NCBI RefSeq assembly: GCF_011602365.1 | Contig: NZ_JAAONZ010000004.1 | Span: 310,001 to 374,000 of the forward strand | Direction: 5' to 3' | Length of the DNA stretch: 64,000 nucleotides | From: Pseudomaricurvus hydrocarbonicus | Lineage (GTDB): Bacteria; Pseudomonadota; Gammaproteobacteria; Pseudomonadales; Cellvibrionaceae | Shown: in pieces, positions 10,129-20,834 of the stretch | How the letters are laid out: each line of letters starts with the position of its first letter | How positions within the stretch are numbered: position 1 is the stretch's first letter | Made by a program: the position numbers and the translations under genes | The notes under the pieces: model-generated | The model's database searches: none | Told to the model about the DNA's origin: nothing | The model's input: only the letters and a program-made list of their open reading frames with translations

Positions 10129-10710
10129 ATGAAACCCTTGAGGTTTTTCGCCCCCATACTCATGGCAGCAGCACTTACCACCCCCCTGCACACACAGGCA
10201 GCGGATTACAAAATTGACAGCAAAGGTGCACACGCCTCTATCAATTTTCAGATTCCTCACCTGGGGTATTCCATACTGGTGGGTCGTTTCAATAAATTTG
10301 AAGGTAAATTCACTTACGATCTGAACAACGTTGAAGCCTCGGAAATTGAGGTTCTGGTAGACACAACCAGCATCGATTCAAATCATGCGGAGCGCGATAA
10401 GCATTTGCGTAGCGATGACTACCTCGACACCAAAAAATTCGGAACCGCAAAGTTTGTCAGTACCAAAGTCATCGACAGGGGCGACAATCAATTGTTAGTG
10501 GAGGGCAACCTGACGCTGCATGGCGTAACCAAACCCATCACGATCGAGGCCTACAAGGTAGGAGAGGGCCCAGATCCCTGGATGGGGTATCGCGCTGGCT
10601 TTTCCGGCAAGACCACGTTAAAACTGCAGGACTTCGGGATACCCGACAAATTGGGCCCCGCGTCCTCCCGGGTCACTCTGGATTTGCACATTGAAGGCAT
10701 ACGCCAATAA
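10129..10710 (+). CDS. YceI family periplasmic lipid-binding protein
   Basis: A 193-residue secreted protein with a signal peptide (FFAPILMAAALTTPLHTQAA). The mature lipocalin-like beta-barrel begins ADYKIDSKGAHASINFQIPHLGYS and contains the family pattern of Asp/Ser-His repeats (DTTSIDSNHAERDKHLRSDDYLD) and the LTLHGVTKPI strand. YceI folds bind polyisoprenoid chains such as octaprenyl compounds in the periplasm. AGGAG precedes the ATG. It is probably co-transcribed with the upstream cytochrome b561. A long hairpin lies just after the stop. Confidence 0.94.
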   Translation: MKPLRFFAPILMAAALTTPLHTQAADYKIDSKGAHASINFQIPHLGYSILVGRFNKFEGKFTYDLNNVEASEIEVLVDTTSIDSNHAERDKHLRSDDYLDTKKFGTAKFVSTKVIDRGDNQLLVEGNLTLHGVTKPITIEAYKVGEGPDPWMGYRAGFSGKTTLKLQDFGIPDKLGPASSRVTLDLHIEGIRQ

Positions 10711-10727
10711 CTTAACTGCCCCTTACA

Positions 10728-10763
10728 GCGGCATCCACCCACACTCTGGTGGGTGGATGCCGC
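10728..10763. terminator. Perfect 14-bp hairpin between convergent genes
   Basis: GCGGCATCCACCCA (10728-10741) pairs perfectly with its complement at 10750-10763 around an 8-nt loop. There is no T-tract on either side. It lies between the ends of yceI (+) and the VOC gene (-), so it may stop or stabilise transcripts from both sides. Confidence 0.6.
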
Positions 10764-10808
10764 CAGCAACTCCAGCAGACACGCCCTGCCCCGCCATAAC
10801 GCTTAAGC

Positions 10809-11225
10809 TCAATCTTCCGGGCCCACCCGCATCATCGGATTGTAAGCCACCTCCCACAGGTGCCCATCCGGATCCTGAAAGTAACCACTGTAACCACCCC
10901 AAAAAACGCTTTGCGGTGCTTTGGTAATCACAGCGCCCGCTCGCTTGGCAATCGCCATCACCTCATCCACTTGCGCCTCGCTGTGCACATTGTGCGCAAT
11001 GGCAAAACCGTTAAACCCACTCCCCTGCGCCGAAACAGCGGCATCCTCTGCCAGCGCCTCGCGCCCAAATAAGCCCAGCCAGGTGCCGCTCAAGGTAAAA
11101 AAAGCCACCTCTGGTGGCGACTCCATTCTTGGGAACCCCAGCCCCTGCTCATAGAACTGAATGGATCGGGCAAGGTCACTAACCTCCAGCGTGATCATGC
11201 TCATACGGGGCTGCAGAGACTTCAT
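10809..11225 (-). CDS. VOC family protein (glyoxalase/bleomycin-resistance fold)
   Basis: A 138-residue protein of the vicinal-oxygen-chelate superfamily. Two beta-alpha-beta-beta-beta modules are visible: the first from MITLEVSDLARSIQFYEQGLGF, the second from AIAHNVHSEAQVDEV through VFWGGYSGYFQDPDGHLWEVAYNP. The closing DPDGHLWE is the usual second-module signature. Substrate and metal use are not predictable. ATG 11225 was chosen because GGAGG sits 5 nt upstream, rather than an upstream start at 11267. It lies 63 bp downstream of the tetR-type gene on the same strand and may be in its operon. Confidence 0.85.
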   Translation of the reverse strand: MKSLQPRMSMITLEVSDLARSIQFYEQGLGFPRMESPPEVAFFTLSGTWLGLFGREALAEDAAVSAQGSGFNGFAIAHNVHSEAQVDEVMAIAKRAGAVITKAPQSVFWGGYSGYFQDPDGHLWEVAYNPMMRVGPED

Positions 11226-11288
11226 AAACACCTCCGGGCAGAGTGCCATTGAGGTTAAATAGGCCAAACAAGCATAGGTGAAAAAAAA

Positions 11289-11903
11289 CTAATGGCGCAA
11301 TCCTGTCAATTCAGACCACAACATGGCGGCGGCATTTTGACAAATGGGCTCAATGGCAGCTTCATCGACATAAATACCGTCAATCAGCAGACGACTCATG
11401 CCGTGCAGCGTGCTCCAGCTGACCTGCGCATACCGAAGCGGGTCAATGGATTCCAGAATCAATGCCTGCTCCTGCCAGTGGCGAACGCCATCGACATAGC
11501 GGCGAAAGGACGCGTGGGATTCACGGGTCAGGGATTCCGTCAGTTGCCGATCCTTCCAAAGGTGTCCGCCAAACATCAGGTCGTAATATTCGGCATTCTC
11601 GATCGCGAAGCGAACGTAGCCCCTGACAAAGCCATCCAGTACCGAGCGCGCGATCATGCCGGTCTCAGGGTCCTTAACCACAGAGCCATCAAATAACATA
11701 AAGCGCCTGAATCCCTCCTCGGCAATGGCACACAAGAGCGCCTGCTTGTCGGTAAAGTGGTGATAGGGAGCGGTACGGGACACCCCCGTTTTTGCAGCCA
11801 GTTTGCGCATGGAAAAAGCCTGCTCACCGTCCGCGCGAATCATTTTTGCCGCCTCGTCCATCAGTACCTGGCGTAAATCCCCGTGATGATAGGAAGTTTT
11901 CAT
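11289..11903 (-). CDS. TetR family transcriptional regulator
   Basis: A 204-residue one-component repressor. The N-terminal helix-turn-helix is clear (LMDEAAKMIRADGEQAFSMRKLAAKTGVSRTAPYHHFTDKQALLCAI). It is followed by a ligand-binding domain of the WHG type (about residues 75-200). The start MKTSYHHGDLR is typical of this subgroup, so I prefer ATG 11903 over the longer frame. It is divergent from the dienoyl-CoA isomerase gene, and palindromes in the shared promoter region are likely operators. An acyl-CoA or a related hydrophobic inducer is the natural guess. Confidence 0.9.
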   Translation of the reverse strand: MKTSYHHGDLRQVLMDEAAKMIRADGEQAFSMRKLAAKTGVSRTAPYHHFTDKQALLCAIAEEGFRRFMLFDGSVVKDPETGMIARSVLDGFVRGYVRFAIENAEYYDLMFGGHLWKDRQLTESLTRESHASFRRYVDGVRHWQEQALILESIDPLRYAQVSWSTLHGMSRLLIDGIYVDEAAIEPICQNAAAMLWSELTGLRH

Positions 11904-11974
11904 TGTGTATGGTCCTTGGGCATGCCTCCTCAAGCGGGAAGCACGAGACATGTCATCCAATGTACCAATCGATC

Positions 11975-12030
11975 TTGACACTGTCAAAATATAGGACTAA
12001 GTTAAGACCCAACAAACTTGACACCGTCCA
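11975..12030. promoter_or_regulatory. Divergent promoter region with two candidate TetR operators
   Basis: TTGACA-C-TGTCAA (11975-11987) is a perfect 6-1-6 palindrome. Its two arms double as -35 boxes in both directions. To the right, 17 bp of spacing leads to TAAGTT (11998). To the left, 17 bp leads to TACATT on the minus strand. A second copy, TTGACACCGTCCA (12018-12030), matches 11 of 13 positions and lies 43 bp away, about four helical turns. Repressor binding would silence the tetR gene and the isomerase-fadH operon together. Confidence 0.6.
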
Positions 12031-12101
12031 GTTCACACAAAACCAGACGCCAATCATCACCCCATGACAGGCATCAATACACAGGCAAGGAGAACACCCA
12101 C

Positions 12102-12941
12102 ATGAGCTATGACAGCCTAACCCTGAACATAGACGCCAAAATTGCCCACATTCAGCTCAATTGCCCCGACACGCTCAACACCATGACCCCCGCCTTCTGG
12201 CGGGAATTGCCTGAGGTCGTTCAGCACATCGACCGTGAAGCTGCAGCCCGTGTGATTGTGCTCTCCTCGACTGGCAAGCACTTCTGCGCTGGCATGGATT
12301 TGTCCGTGTTTACCGGCGGCGCCTTAACGTCCAAACAAGAACTGGGGCGCAAGCACGAAAACCTGCGTCGAACCGTGCTGCAATTGCAGGAGGCACTCAG
12401 CCAATTGGAGAAAGTGCGCATGCCGGTATTGGCCGCCATTCAGGGAGGTTGCATTGGCGGTGCCGTGGACATGGTCACCGCTTGTGACAGCCGTTACTGC
12501 ACAGAAGATGCCTTTTTCAGCATTGAAGAAACCAAGCTGGGCATGACCGCCGATGTCGGAACGCTACAGCGCCTACCCCACCTCATCCCCCAAGGTCTGG
12601 TGCGCGAGCTGGCGTATACCGGTCGACGCATGTACGCCGACGAAGCCAAACAAGCCGGCCTCATCAATAGAGTCTACCCGGATCAGGCAACCATGCTGAA
12701 TGATGTCATGGACATCGCCGCTCAAATTGCCGCCCGCTCTCCTCTGGCCGTCACTGGCTGTAAAGAAATGATCAATTACACTCGCGACCATTCTGTCGCC
12801 GACAGTCTGAATTATATGGCCGCCTGGCAAAGCGGGATGTTCCAGCCTGAAACCGACATGATGGAAACTTTTATGGCAAAAGCCGAAAAGCGGGAGCCGG
12901 ATTTTGAGGAGCTGAACAAAATGACGTCCATTTTCGACTGA
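12102..12941 (+). CDS. Delta(3,5)-delta(2,4)-dienoyl-CoA isomerase (crotonase family)
   Basis: A 279-residue crotonase-fold enzyme that moves conjugated double bonds so that acyl-CoAs unsaturated at odd positions can enter beta-oxidation. The middle region (VDMVTACDSRYC, then GMTADVGTLQRLP, ADEAKQAGLINRVYPD, YTRDHSVADSLNYMAAW) follows mammalian ECH1 closely. The acidic residues known in rat ECH1 as Asp176, Glu196 and Asp204 fall at Asp123, Glu143 and Asp151, with identical spacing. ATG 12102 has AGGAGA 8-9 nt upstream. The next genes are a SnoaL-like protein and FadH, which removes the product's 2,4-diene. Confidence 0.9.
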   Translation: MSYDSLTLNIDAKIAHIQLNCPDTLNTMTPAFWRELPEVVQHIDREAAARVIVLSSTGKHFCAGMDLSVFTGGALTSKQELGRKHENLRRTVLQLQEALSQLEKVRMPVLAAIQGGCIGGAVDMVTACDSRYCTEDAFFSIEETKLGMTADVGTLQRLPHLIPQGLVRELAYTGRRMYADEAKQAGLINRVYPDQATMLNDVMDIAAQIAARSPLAVTGCKEMINYTRDHSVADSLNYMAAWQSGMFQPETDMMETFMAKAEKREPDFEELNKMTSIFD

Positions 12942-12984
12942 GCCTTTTCTTTAACTGAGTAATTGCACCCAAGAGGATCTCCCA

Positions 12985-13377
12985 ATGACTGATGAGCGCC
13001 TGGCACGTTGGCACAAAGTTGTTTTTGAAAAAGACCTGACACTTTTGCATGAACTGCTGGATGAAAATGTTGAATTCCACTCACCTACCGTCTGGAGCCC
13101 CAAACAGGGACGAGAAATCACAGCGTATATCCTGGCCATGGTGATCGATATTTTTCAGTCGTTTGAGTACCACCGGGAATGGCTCAACCCAAATGATTTT
13201 GCCCTCGAGTTTTCCGCGACGGTCGGCGATAAAAAGGTAAAAGGCATAGACCTCATCCGCTGGAATGAGGCCGGTAAAATCATCCACTTTGAGGTCATGA
13301 TGAGACCCATCAACGGCCTCAACAGTCTATTTGAAAAAATGACGGAACGCTTGCACAGCGCCGGCTTTATCAGTTGA
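12985..13377 (+). CDS. SnoaL-like / NTF2-fold protein
   Basis: A 130-residue cytoplasmic protein with the small cone-shaped NTF2 fold. The opening helices with ERLARWHKVVFEKDLTLLHELLDENVEFHSP and the later strands (FALEFSATVGDKKVKGIDLIRWNEAGKIIHFEVMMRP) are typical. Such proteins act as isomerases, hydratases or ligand-binding proteins; no catalytic assignment is possible. It sits 43 bp after the dienoyl-CoA isomerase and 55 bp before fadH, so it probably works on the same acyl-CoA substrates or has an accessory role there. Confidence 0.8.
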   Translation: MTDERLARWHKVVFEKDLTLLHELLDENVEFHSPTVWSPKQGREITAYILAMVIDIFQSFEYHREWLNPNDFALEFSATVGDKKVKGIDLIRWNEAGKIIHFEVMMRPINGLNSLFEKMTERLHSAGFIS

Positions 13378-13411
13378 AACCCAGACCGACTTTTCCACCA
13401 AACCGCATTAG

Positions 13412-15457
<2,046 letters not shown>

Positions 15458-15472
15458 ATTTCAGCGGCTGCC

Positions 15473-15502
15473 CCCGGTGCCCGACCATCGTCGGGCACCG
15501 GG
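15473..15502. terminator. Perfect 12-bp hairpin between convergent genes
   Basis: CCCGGTGCCCGA (15473-15484) pairs with its exact complement at 15491-15502 around a 6-nt loop. There is no T-tract. It sits between the convergent ends of fadH and the exonuclease gene. Confidence 0.6.
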
Positions 15503-15513
15503 TAAAGCTCGAT

Positions 15514-16041
15514 TCAAGCGCCACTCAACTCGGCCGCGCAGTCGTAAGTCTGCTGAATGAATAAGGCATCGGTGCTCGCCCGGTGCCGTTTCCCGTCAAA
15601 CGTTGACGCAACAATGGATCGGGCTTCGGTCCAGCACTCCATCATAGGTTCGGTCAAAATCATCTCTAAAGGAGAAAGCCAAAAGTTCATGGGCGTTCTG
15701 GCTCGGTCAAACAACTTGATAAGCCAGGGCTTATCCACCACCCAGCCGTCACTGTAGACGGTCTGGTGCTCTAGCAGCGCATTCAGCTCCTGTGCGACCA
15801 CATTGCCCGGCTTACCGTATTTCTCAAGATCTGCCTGACTGATGCCGTGGACGGCTTCAGCCTCTTCCCCCCAACAATCCCAATTGGCGTAAGGCTTTAT
15901 CAATGAGGAATAGCGCTCGCCGTTACTCGTCACGACCCCGACCTCGATAGGGAAACTGAGAGAATCAAAGCCGGTTGCCTCTACATCAATAATGGCTGGC
16001 TTTCTACGACGATCTTTGTAAATGGAAGTGTTAAAAGTCAA
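15514..16041 (-). CDS. DEDDh-type 3'-5' exonuclease family protein
   Basis: A 175-residue stand-alone exonuclease domain that would remove nucleotides from 3' ends of DNA or RNA with two metal ions. The three motifs are present: ExoI PAIIDVEATGFDS, ExoII VYSDGWVVDKPWL, and ExoIII RHRASTDALF, with the His-x4-Asp that defines the DEDDh class. The substrate cannot be told from sequence; relatives include DnaQ-like proofreaders and oligoribonuclease-like enzymes. It is a single gene convergent with fadH. Confidence 0.88.
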   Translation of the reverse strand: MTFNTSIYKDRRRKPAIIDVEATGFDSLSFPIEVGVVTSNGERYSSLIKPYANWDCWGEEAEAVHGISQADLEKYGKPGNVVAQELNALLEHQTVYSDGWVVDKPWLIKLFDRARTPMNFWLSPLEMILTEPMMECWTEARSIVASTFDGKRHRASTDALFIQQTYDCAAELSGA

Positions 16042-16474
16042 AACTCTAAATCCTTACTCATAAAAGGGCTAAACTGTCTCGAAAAAAATGACCTCGAAAT
16101 AACGGTCCAAGAGTTGCTGTTTCGAATAAAGGCCGTCTCTGAGAGGGCCAGGTCTAACGGGACATGTTCACCTAAGGCACGGCAACGTTGTGCATTGTTA
16201 TTATTTTGTGGCTTAACCCGGCAACTGCCACTTTGCCAAGCTGCAAACATGATCAGTATCCAGAAGCCCGAAGTTTCTGAACCCGAATTAAACCAACAGC
16301 GTTCTTGAAAGTCCATGTCACTGAGAAATTCTTTATCTCAGTTATCGTTGAACTGTAGTCTAGACGTTGATTGGCATATTCCTGCATTTCAGCGGGCCGG
16401 GAGCCCTCTAAAGCGCCCACTGTTTGCGTGAGTTTGCTATTATCCGGTTTTCTCGACACTCAAAAGGCTTTCAA
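16042..16474. other. Intergenic region, no gene seen
   Basis: This 433-bp gap holds the divergent promoters for the exonuclease and the glutamate-synthase-like gene. A TATTAT box at 16438-16443 is a reasonable -10 for the latter. Short frames here lack ribosome binding sites and family patterns, so I call none. Confidence 0.4.
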
Positions 16475-18016
16475 ATGGACTGGCTGGCTAACTTTATTTC
16501 AGGTTTTTTTCAGTTTTTCGCCCTGCTTTTCATCTTGATGGTAGGAGCTGGACTGGTATCGCTGGTTTACATGTTCTGGGTTGACATCCATCAGACCAAA
16601 CACGCAATACGTCGAAATTACCCGGTAATCGGTCGCTTTCGCTATCTTTTCGAGCACTTAGGCGAGTTTTTCCGTCAGTACTTCTTTGCCCTTGACCGCG
16701 AAGAACTGCCGTTTAACCGGGCTCAGCGCAGCTGGGTTTATCGAGCCGCCAAAAATATTGATTCGACCATTGCCTTTGGCTCCACCCGCCCTTTGAACCA
16801 GACTGGCGAAGTTCTGTTTTTAAACGCGTTTTTTCCCACCATGAAGGCCGAGGCACAACCCCCCTCAACCATTACTATAGGTGAAGGCTTCGCGCGCCAC
16901 CCATACACCTCAAGCTCCTTCTTCAACATCTCCGGCATGAGCTTTGGTGCACTTTCTGTTCCCGCCATTCAAGCGTTATCTCACGGAGCCAAAAAAGCGG
17001 GCATCTGGATGAACACGGGTGAAGGCGGCCTGTCGCCCTACCACCTCCAGGGTGGGTGTGACCTGGTCTTCCAGATGGGCACAGCAAAGTACGGGGTTCG
17101 TAAAGACGACGGCACTCTGGACGAAGACAAGCTGAAATCCGTTGCCAACCACCCTCAGGTAAAGATGTTTGAAATTAAACTCAGTCAGGGAGCCAAGCCA
17201 GGCAAAGGGGGTATCCTGCCGGGGGAAAAGGTCACACCGCTGATTGCCTCTACCCGTGGCATCCCGATTGGCCTGGACTCCATCAGCCCCAATGGGCACC
17301 TCGACATTCGCTCCATCGATGATTTACTGACTTTTCTGCACCGCGTGCGCGACCTTACCGGCAAACCCACCGGCTTTAAGAGCGTCATCGGGGAGAGCCG
17401 CTGGATAGACGAACTCTGCCAGGCCATCCACAAGCGGGGCCTGGAGTATGCACCAGACTTTATTACCATCGACAGCGCTGACGGCGGCACCGGTGCGGCA
17501 CCTCAAAGCCTAATGGATTACGTGGGATTACCACTGCGCCGCAGCCTGCCACTGATGATTGACAAACTGAATGAATACGGGCTGCGCAAACGCATAAAAG
17601 TCATCTGCTCCGGCAAAATGGTTAACCCTTCAGACGTCGCCTGGGCGTTGTGCGTCGGTGCCGATGAAGTGGTCAGCGCCCGTGGCTTCATGTTTGCTCT
17701 GGGGTGTATTCAGGCTCTGCAATGCAATAAAAACACCTGCCCGACCGGGATTACCACCCATGACCCCGATTTGCAAAAAGGTCTCAACCCGGCCAATAAG
17801 GCCAACCGCGTATACAACTATGCTCAAAACCTGATTCATGAAGTGTCCGTGATTTCCAACTCCTGTGGTGTCAAGGAACCTCGTCAATTGCGCCGCTCAC
17901 ACGCGCAGGTCATCGACAACGACGGTATCCCGCGCCCTTTGGATGACCTTTACCCCGACGTAACGACTCAGGAAATATGGCAGCGGGAGACAAAGCCCGT
18001 CGCCGTTGCGGACTGA
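16475..18016 (+). CDS. FMN-binding glutamate synthase family protein
   Basis: A 513-residue protein with an N-terminal membrane segment (LANFISGFFQFFALLFILMVG) followed by the FMN/iron-sulfur domain of the glutamate synthase large subunit. The barrel core includes FNISGMSFGALS, MNTGEGGLSPYH, LPGEKVTPLIAS, TIDSADGGTGAAP and SARGFMFALGCIQALQCNKNTCPTG; the last holds the three cluster cysteines. There is no glutaminase domain, so it is not a complete glutamate synthase. Relatives of this membrane-anchored form are of unproven function. I chose ATG 16475 because the preceding 50 bases look like a promoter. Confidence 0.9.
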   Translation: MDWLANFISGFFQFFALLFILMVGAGLVSLVYMFWVDIHQTKHAIRRNYPVIGRFRYLFEHLGEFFRQYFFALDREELPFNRAQRSWVYRAAKNIDSTIAFGSTRPLNQTGEVLFLNAFFPTMKAEAQPPSTITIGEGFARHPYTSSSFFNISGMSFGALSVPAIQALSHGAKKAGIWMNTGEGGLSPYHLQGGCDLVFQMGTAKYGVRKDDGTLDEDKLKSVANHPQVKMFEIKLSQGAKPGKGGILPGEKVTPLIASTRGIPIGLDSISPNGHLDIRSIDDLLTFLHRVRDLTGKPTGFKSVIGESRWIDELCQAIHKRGLEYAPDFITIDSADGGTGAAPQSLMDYVGLPLRRSLPLMIDKLNEYGLRKRIKVICSGKMVNPSDVAWALCVGADEVVSARGFMFALGCIQALQCNKNTCPTGITTHDPDLQKGLNPANKANRVYNYAQNLIHEVSVISNSCGVKEPRQLRRSHAQVIDNDGIPRPLDDLYPDVTTQEIWQRETKPVAVAD

Positions 18017-18289
18017 GCGTAACGTTAACCCCCACTCTGCAACCACACTCCGCCGCTAAGCCCGTCAAGCCGTTTTGGGATGCAGCGCCGGCATTAATCC
18101 CGTGTCAGAAACAGTGCCTGTCTGTTTTCTGGCACGTATTATTTTACTCTCCTCGCCCATCATCAACGACAGCTATAGCCCATAATTCACAGCAAATATA
18201 CTCACCCAAAAATGTCAAATAAGGGTTTTCCCCAGGCTCTCTCATCTGTTATGTTCATAGACAATATAACAAGAAATAAAGAGAGAACT

Positions 18290-19714
18290 ATGTCCGCCAA
18301 CAGAACTGTGTCCAGCGACGGGACCGTCTCAACCGACAGCAAGGGGCCTGCCAACACTAGCTCCCCGGATCCACAGGCCATCAGCTACACACCCGCCTAT
18401 CGACGTTATGTGCTGGTGATTTTAACCGTGGTGTATGCGTTTAATTTCATCGACCGCCAGATCCTGGTCATCCTGCAGGAGTCCATTAAAGCCGACATGG
18501 GGCTCTCCGATACACAACTGGGGTTACTGACCGGGTTTGCCTTTGCCATCTTTTACGTCAGCGTGGGCATTCCTATTGCCCGCTGGGCCGATGCCGGCAA
18601 CCGCAGAAACATTGTGGCTCTGGCCATCACCGTGTGGAGCGGCATGACGGCACTGTCTGGCATGACGCAAAACTTCTTCCAGTTATTGCTGGCCCGTATC
18701 GGCGTCGGCGTCGGCGAAGCCGGCGGCAGCCCCCCGGCACACTCCATGATTTCGGACTATTACCCAGCGGAGCAACGGGGCACGGCCCTGTCGTTTTATT
18801 CCACCGGCGTATACATAGGCATTTTGCTCGGCTTTCTCATTGGCGGCTGGATCAATCACACGTTTGGCTGGCGTTGGGCGTTTTTTGTGGTGGGCGTTCC
18901 CGGCATTTTGATCGCACTCCTGGTCAGATTTACCATTCGTGAGCCAGTGCGCGGGCAGTCTGACCCAGTGGATCCCCGCATCGTCCAGGCAGGCAGCAAG
19001 CCCAGAGCCAGTTTCAAACACACCATGGCGACGCTTTGGCAGCTGCGCTCATTCCGTTTTTATTCCGTCGCCGCGGGACTGGCTGCGTTCACGAGTTATG
19101 GGCTTGGCAATTTCATGCCGTCTTTTCTTATCCGCACGCATGGCTTCGACAGTCTGCAGGTGGGCACCAGTTTGGCGCTCATCACCGGCATTGGCGGCGC
19201 AGCTGGTACGTTTCTCGGGGGCTACTTTGCCGATAGACTCGGAAAAAGAGACATGCGCTGGTATTTATGGATAGCCGCCATCCCGGCGTTGATCTGCTTG
19301 CCAATGAACTTTTTAGCGCTTACCCACGATCAATCCAACTGGGCTCTGGCCTTTTTGTTTCTGGCGACCATGACTGGTGCTTTTTATTTGGGCCCCACCA
19401 TCGCCATTACGCACACCCTGCTGCCACCGATGATGCGCGCCATGGGGTCAGCGGTGTTGTTTTTTATTTTGAATCTTATTGGTCTGGGGATGGGGCCACT
19501 GTTTGTGGGCATGCTCAGTGACTTTCTCGCGCCCTCTCTGGGATCGGAATCATTGCGCTATGCCATGATCTTCACGTCTTTCGTGGGGTTGATAGCGGCT
19601 ATAGCTGCGTTTATTGGCGCCGCCAAACTGCCACAAGATCTAAAGCGGCAGCAACAACACAATGATATGGAGCGCTCAAGCGCCGCAGAAGCAGCTCTGC
19701 CGGAAAGTGTGTAA
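18290..19714 (+). CDS. MFS transporter, spinster type
   Basis: A 474-residue inner-membrane transporter with about twelve helices. The MFS signatures are visible: FNFIDRQILVILQESIKADMGLSDTQLGLLTGFAFAIFYVSVGIPIARWAD, then ARIGVGVGEAGGSPPAHSMISDYYPAEQRGTALSFYSTGVYIGILLGFLIGG. The GVGEAG pattern is common in spinster-like carriers, which move lipids, sugars or carboxylic acids. The substrate is unknown. ATG 18290 has AGAGAGA upstream. The 273-bp gap before it has an imperfect inverted repeat (about 18101-18135) that may end the preceding gene. Confidence 0.9.
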   Translation: MSANRTVSSDGTVSTDSKGPANTSSPDPQAISYTPAYRRYVLVILTVVYAFNFIDRQILVILQESIKADMGLSDTQLGLLTGFAFAIFYVSVGIPIARWADAGNRRNIVALAITVWSGMTALSGMTQNFFQLLLARIGVGVGEAGGSPPAHSMISDYYPAEQRGTALSFYSTGVYIGILLGFLIGGWINHTFGWRWAFFVVGVPGILIALLVRFTIREPVRGQSDPVDPRIVQAGSKPRASFKHTMATLWQLRSFRFYSVAAGLAAFTSYGLGNFMPSFLIRTHGFDSLQVGTSLALITGIGGAAGTFLGGYFADRLGKRDMRWYLWIAAIPALICLPMNFLALTHDQSNWALAFLFLATMTGAFYLGPTIAITHTLLPPMMRAMGSAVLFFILNLIGLGMGPLFVGMLSDFLAPSLGSESLRYAMIFTSFVGLIAAIAAFIGAAKLPQDLKRQQQHNDMERSSAAEAALPESV

Positions 19715-19742
19715 TCGCAGCACGTCAGGAGTGACAGGCTCA

Positions 19743-19773
19743 GCCGGCCAGCAGGGAGTGACTGCTGGCCGGC
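19743..19773. terminator. Perfect 12-bp hairpin between convergent genes
   Basis: GCCGGCCAGCAG (19743-19754) pairs exactly with 19762-19773 around a 7-nt loop. No T-tract follows on either strand. It separates the MFS gene from the convergent CWC/ccm operon end. Confidence 0.6.
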
Positions 19774-19827
19774 GAGCTTGAGTATGTTCAGTAACATGAA
19801 GGGGGTCGATGAACCCGGTAAAGGCCT

Positions 19828-20124
19828 TTAAGCGCCAGGAGGAATATAGGTTTCAACCGATGCCGGGTCGGGAGCCCCCCCGGACTTGCGTGACCGGGAG
19901 GACTTCAACGCGCAGGACTGACAGATACAGGACCGCCCCCGCTGCTGTAACGGCAGCGATTCCAATAAGTTGGGATCAATCGTTTCATGCAGACACCAGC
20001 AATCGAAATCATCGGCGGTGGCACTGGCCGTTTGCTGGCGCTGCTGATTACCACAGTGATTTTGCTGCTGACAAATCGGGCAATAATCAGCAACAGAGGT
20101 TAAGTCCGGATTTTTCTCGGTCAT
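19828..20124 (-). CDS. Cysteine-rich CWC family protein
   Basis: A 98-residue small protein with the cysteine pattern CPICQQQNHCGN, then CWC and RSCICQSCA, which matches the cysteine-rich CWC family. It probably binds a metal such as zinc. The ATG (20124) lies only 2 bp beyond the ccmG stop codon (20129-20127), so the gene is the last of the ccm operon and is likely translationally coupled. Its function is not established; the position suggests thiol, metal or heme handling linked to cytochrome c maturation, but relatives also occur elsewhere. A longer in-frame start inside ccmG (20175) is less likely. Confidence 0.82.
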   Translation of the reverse strand: MTEKNPDLTSVADYCPICQQQNHCGNQQRQQTASATADDFDCWCLHETIDPNLLESLPLQQRGRSCICQSCALKSSRSRKSGGAPDPASVETYIPPGA

Positions 20125-20126
20125 TC

Positions 20127-20657
20127 TCAACCCTCTTTCAAGGCATCCACAATCGGTTTGATTCTTTCGCTCCAAACTTTATCGTCGACCACACCCACGT
20201 GCTTGTAACGAATGACACCCTGCTGATCCAGCACATAGGTTTCAGGCGCCCCAAACACACCGAGATCAATGCCTAAACGCCCATCCGCATCGACGATGCT
20301 GTACACATACGGATTGGAAAATTCCTTTAACCATTTCTGCGCAGCCGGAACATCATCTTTATAATTGACGCCCACGATTTTGATCCCCTGATTGGCCAGT
20401 TTCACCAGGTACGGGTGCTCAACCCGGCAAGAGATGCACCAGGTGGCCCAGACATTCAATAGGGTAACCTCACCTTTGAGGTCTTCGCCGACGATCACCC
20501 GGTCAGCATCGCCAACCGTCGGCAAACTGAATGCGGGCATCGGCTTGTCGATCAGCGCAGATGGCATTGCGGTGGGGTCAAGGCTCAAGCCTCGCCAGAA
20601 AAAAGCCGCCAGGACCAAAAAAATAATCAGCGGAGCAAACAACGTCAATCGAGACAT
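20127..20657 (-). CDS. ccmG: Thiol:disulfide interchange protein CcmG (DsbE)
   Basis: A membrane-anchored periplasmic thioredoxin that reduces apocytochrome c (via CcmH) before heme attachment. The 176-residue protein has an N-terminal signal anchor (LTLFAPLIIFLVLAAFFW). The thioredoxin fold has redox motif WCISCRVEHP, followed by the family stretch IKIVGVNYKDD and LGVFGAPETYVLDQQG. CISC replaces the CPTC of E. coli but keeps both cysteines. It follows ccmF by 177 bp; that gap (20658-20834) shows a loose GCTTTACC repetition but no clear gene. Confidence 0.96.
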   Translation of the reverse strand: MSRLTLFAPLIIFLVLAAFFWRGLSLDPTAMPSALIDKPMPAFSLPTVGDADRVIVGEDLKGEVTLLNVWATWCISCRVEHPYLVKLANQGIKIVGVNYKDDVPAAQKWLKEFSNPYVYSIVDADGRLGIDLGVFGAPETYVLDQQGVIRYKHVGVVDDKVWSERIKPIVDALKEG

Positions 20658-20834
20658 TCTGTACCTTTTCGTTCATCAGCTATAGCGATAGCGGCAGTTT
20701 CACCCACAACAATCGCTTTACCCGCAAGTATCGCTTTACCGATCACGATAACTTGCATCGGCATCATCAGTTGGTAGCAATCATTTGTACCGGCCAGACC
20801 CACGAGTTCAGTGACAGTATGAGCCGCCGGTTGA

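Noticed and set aside
19840-19970. G/C-rich structured stretch resembling a cobalamin riboswitch
   Set aside because: It lies in the coding region of the CWC gene, does not contain the conserved B12 box, and no downstream plus-strand gene fits.
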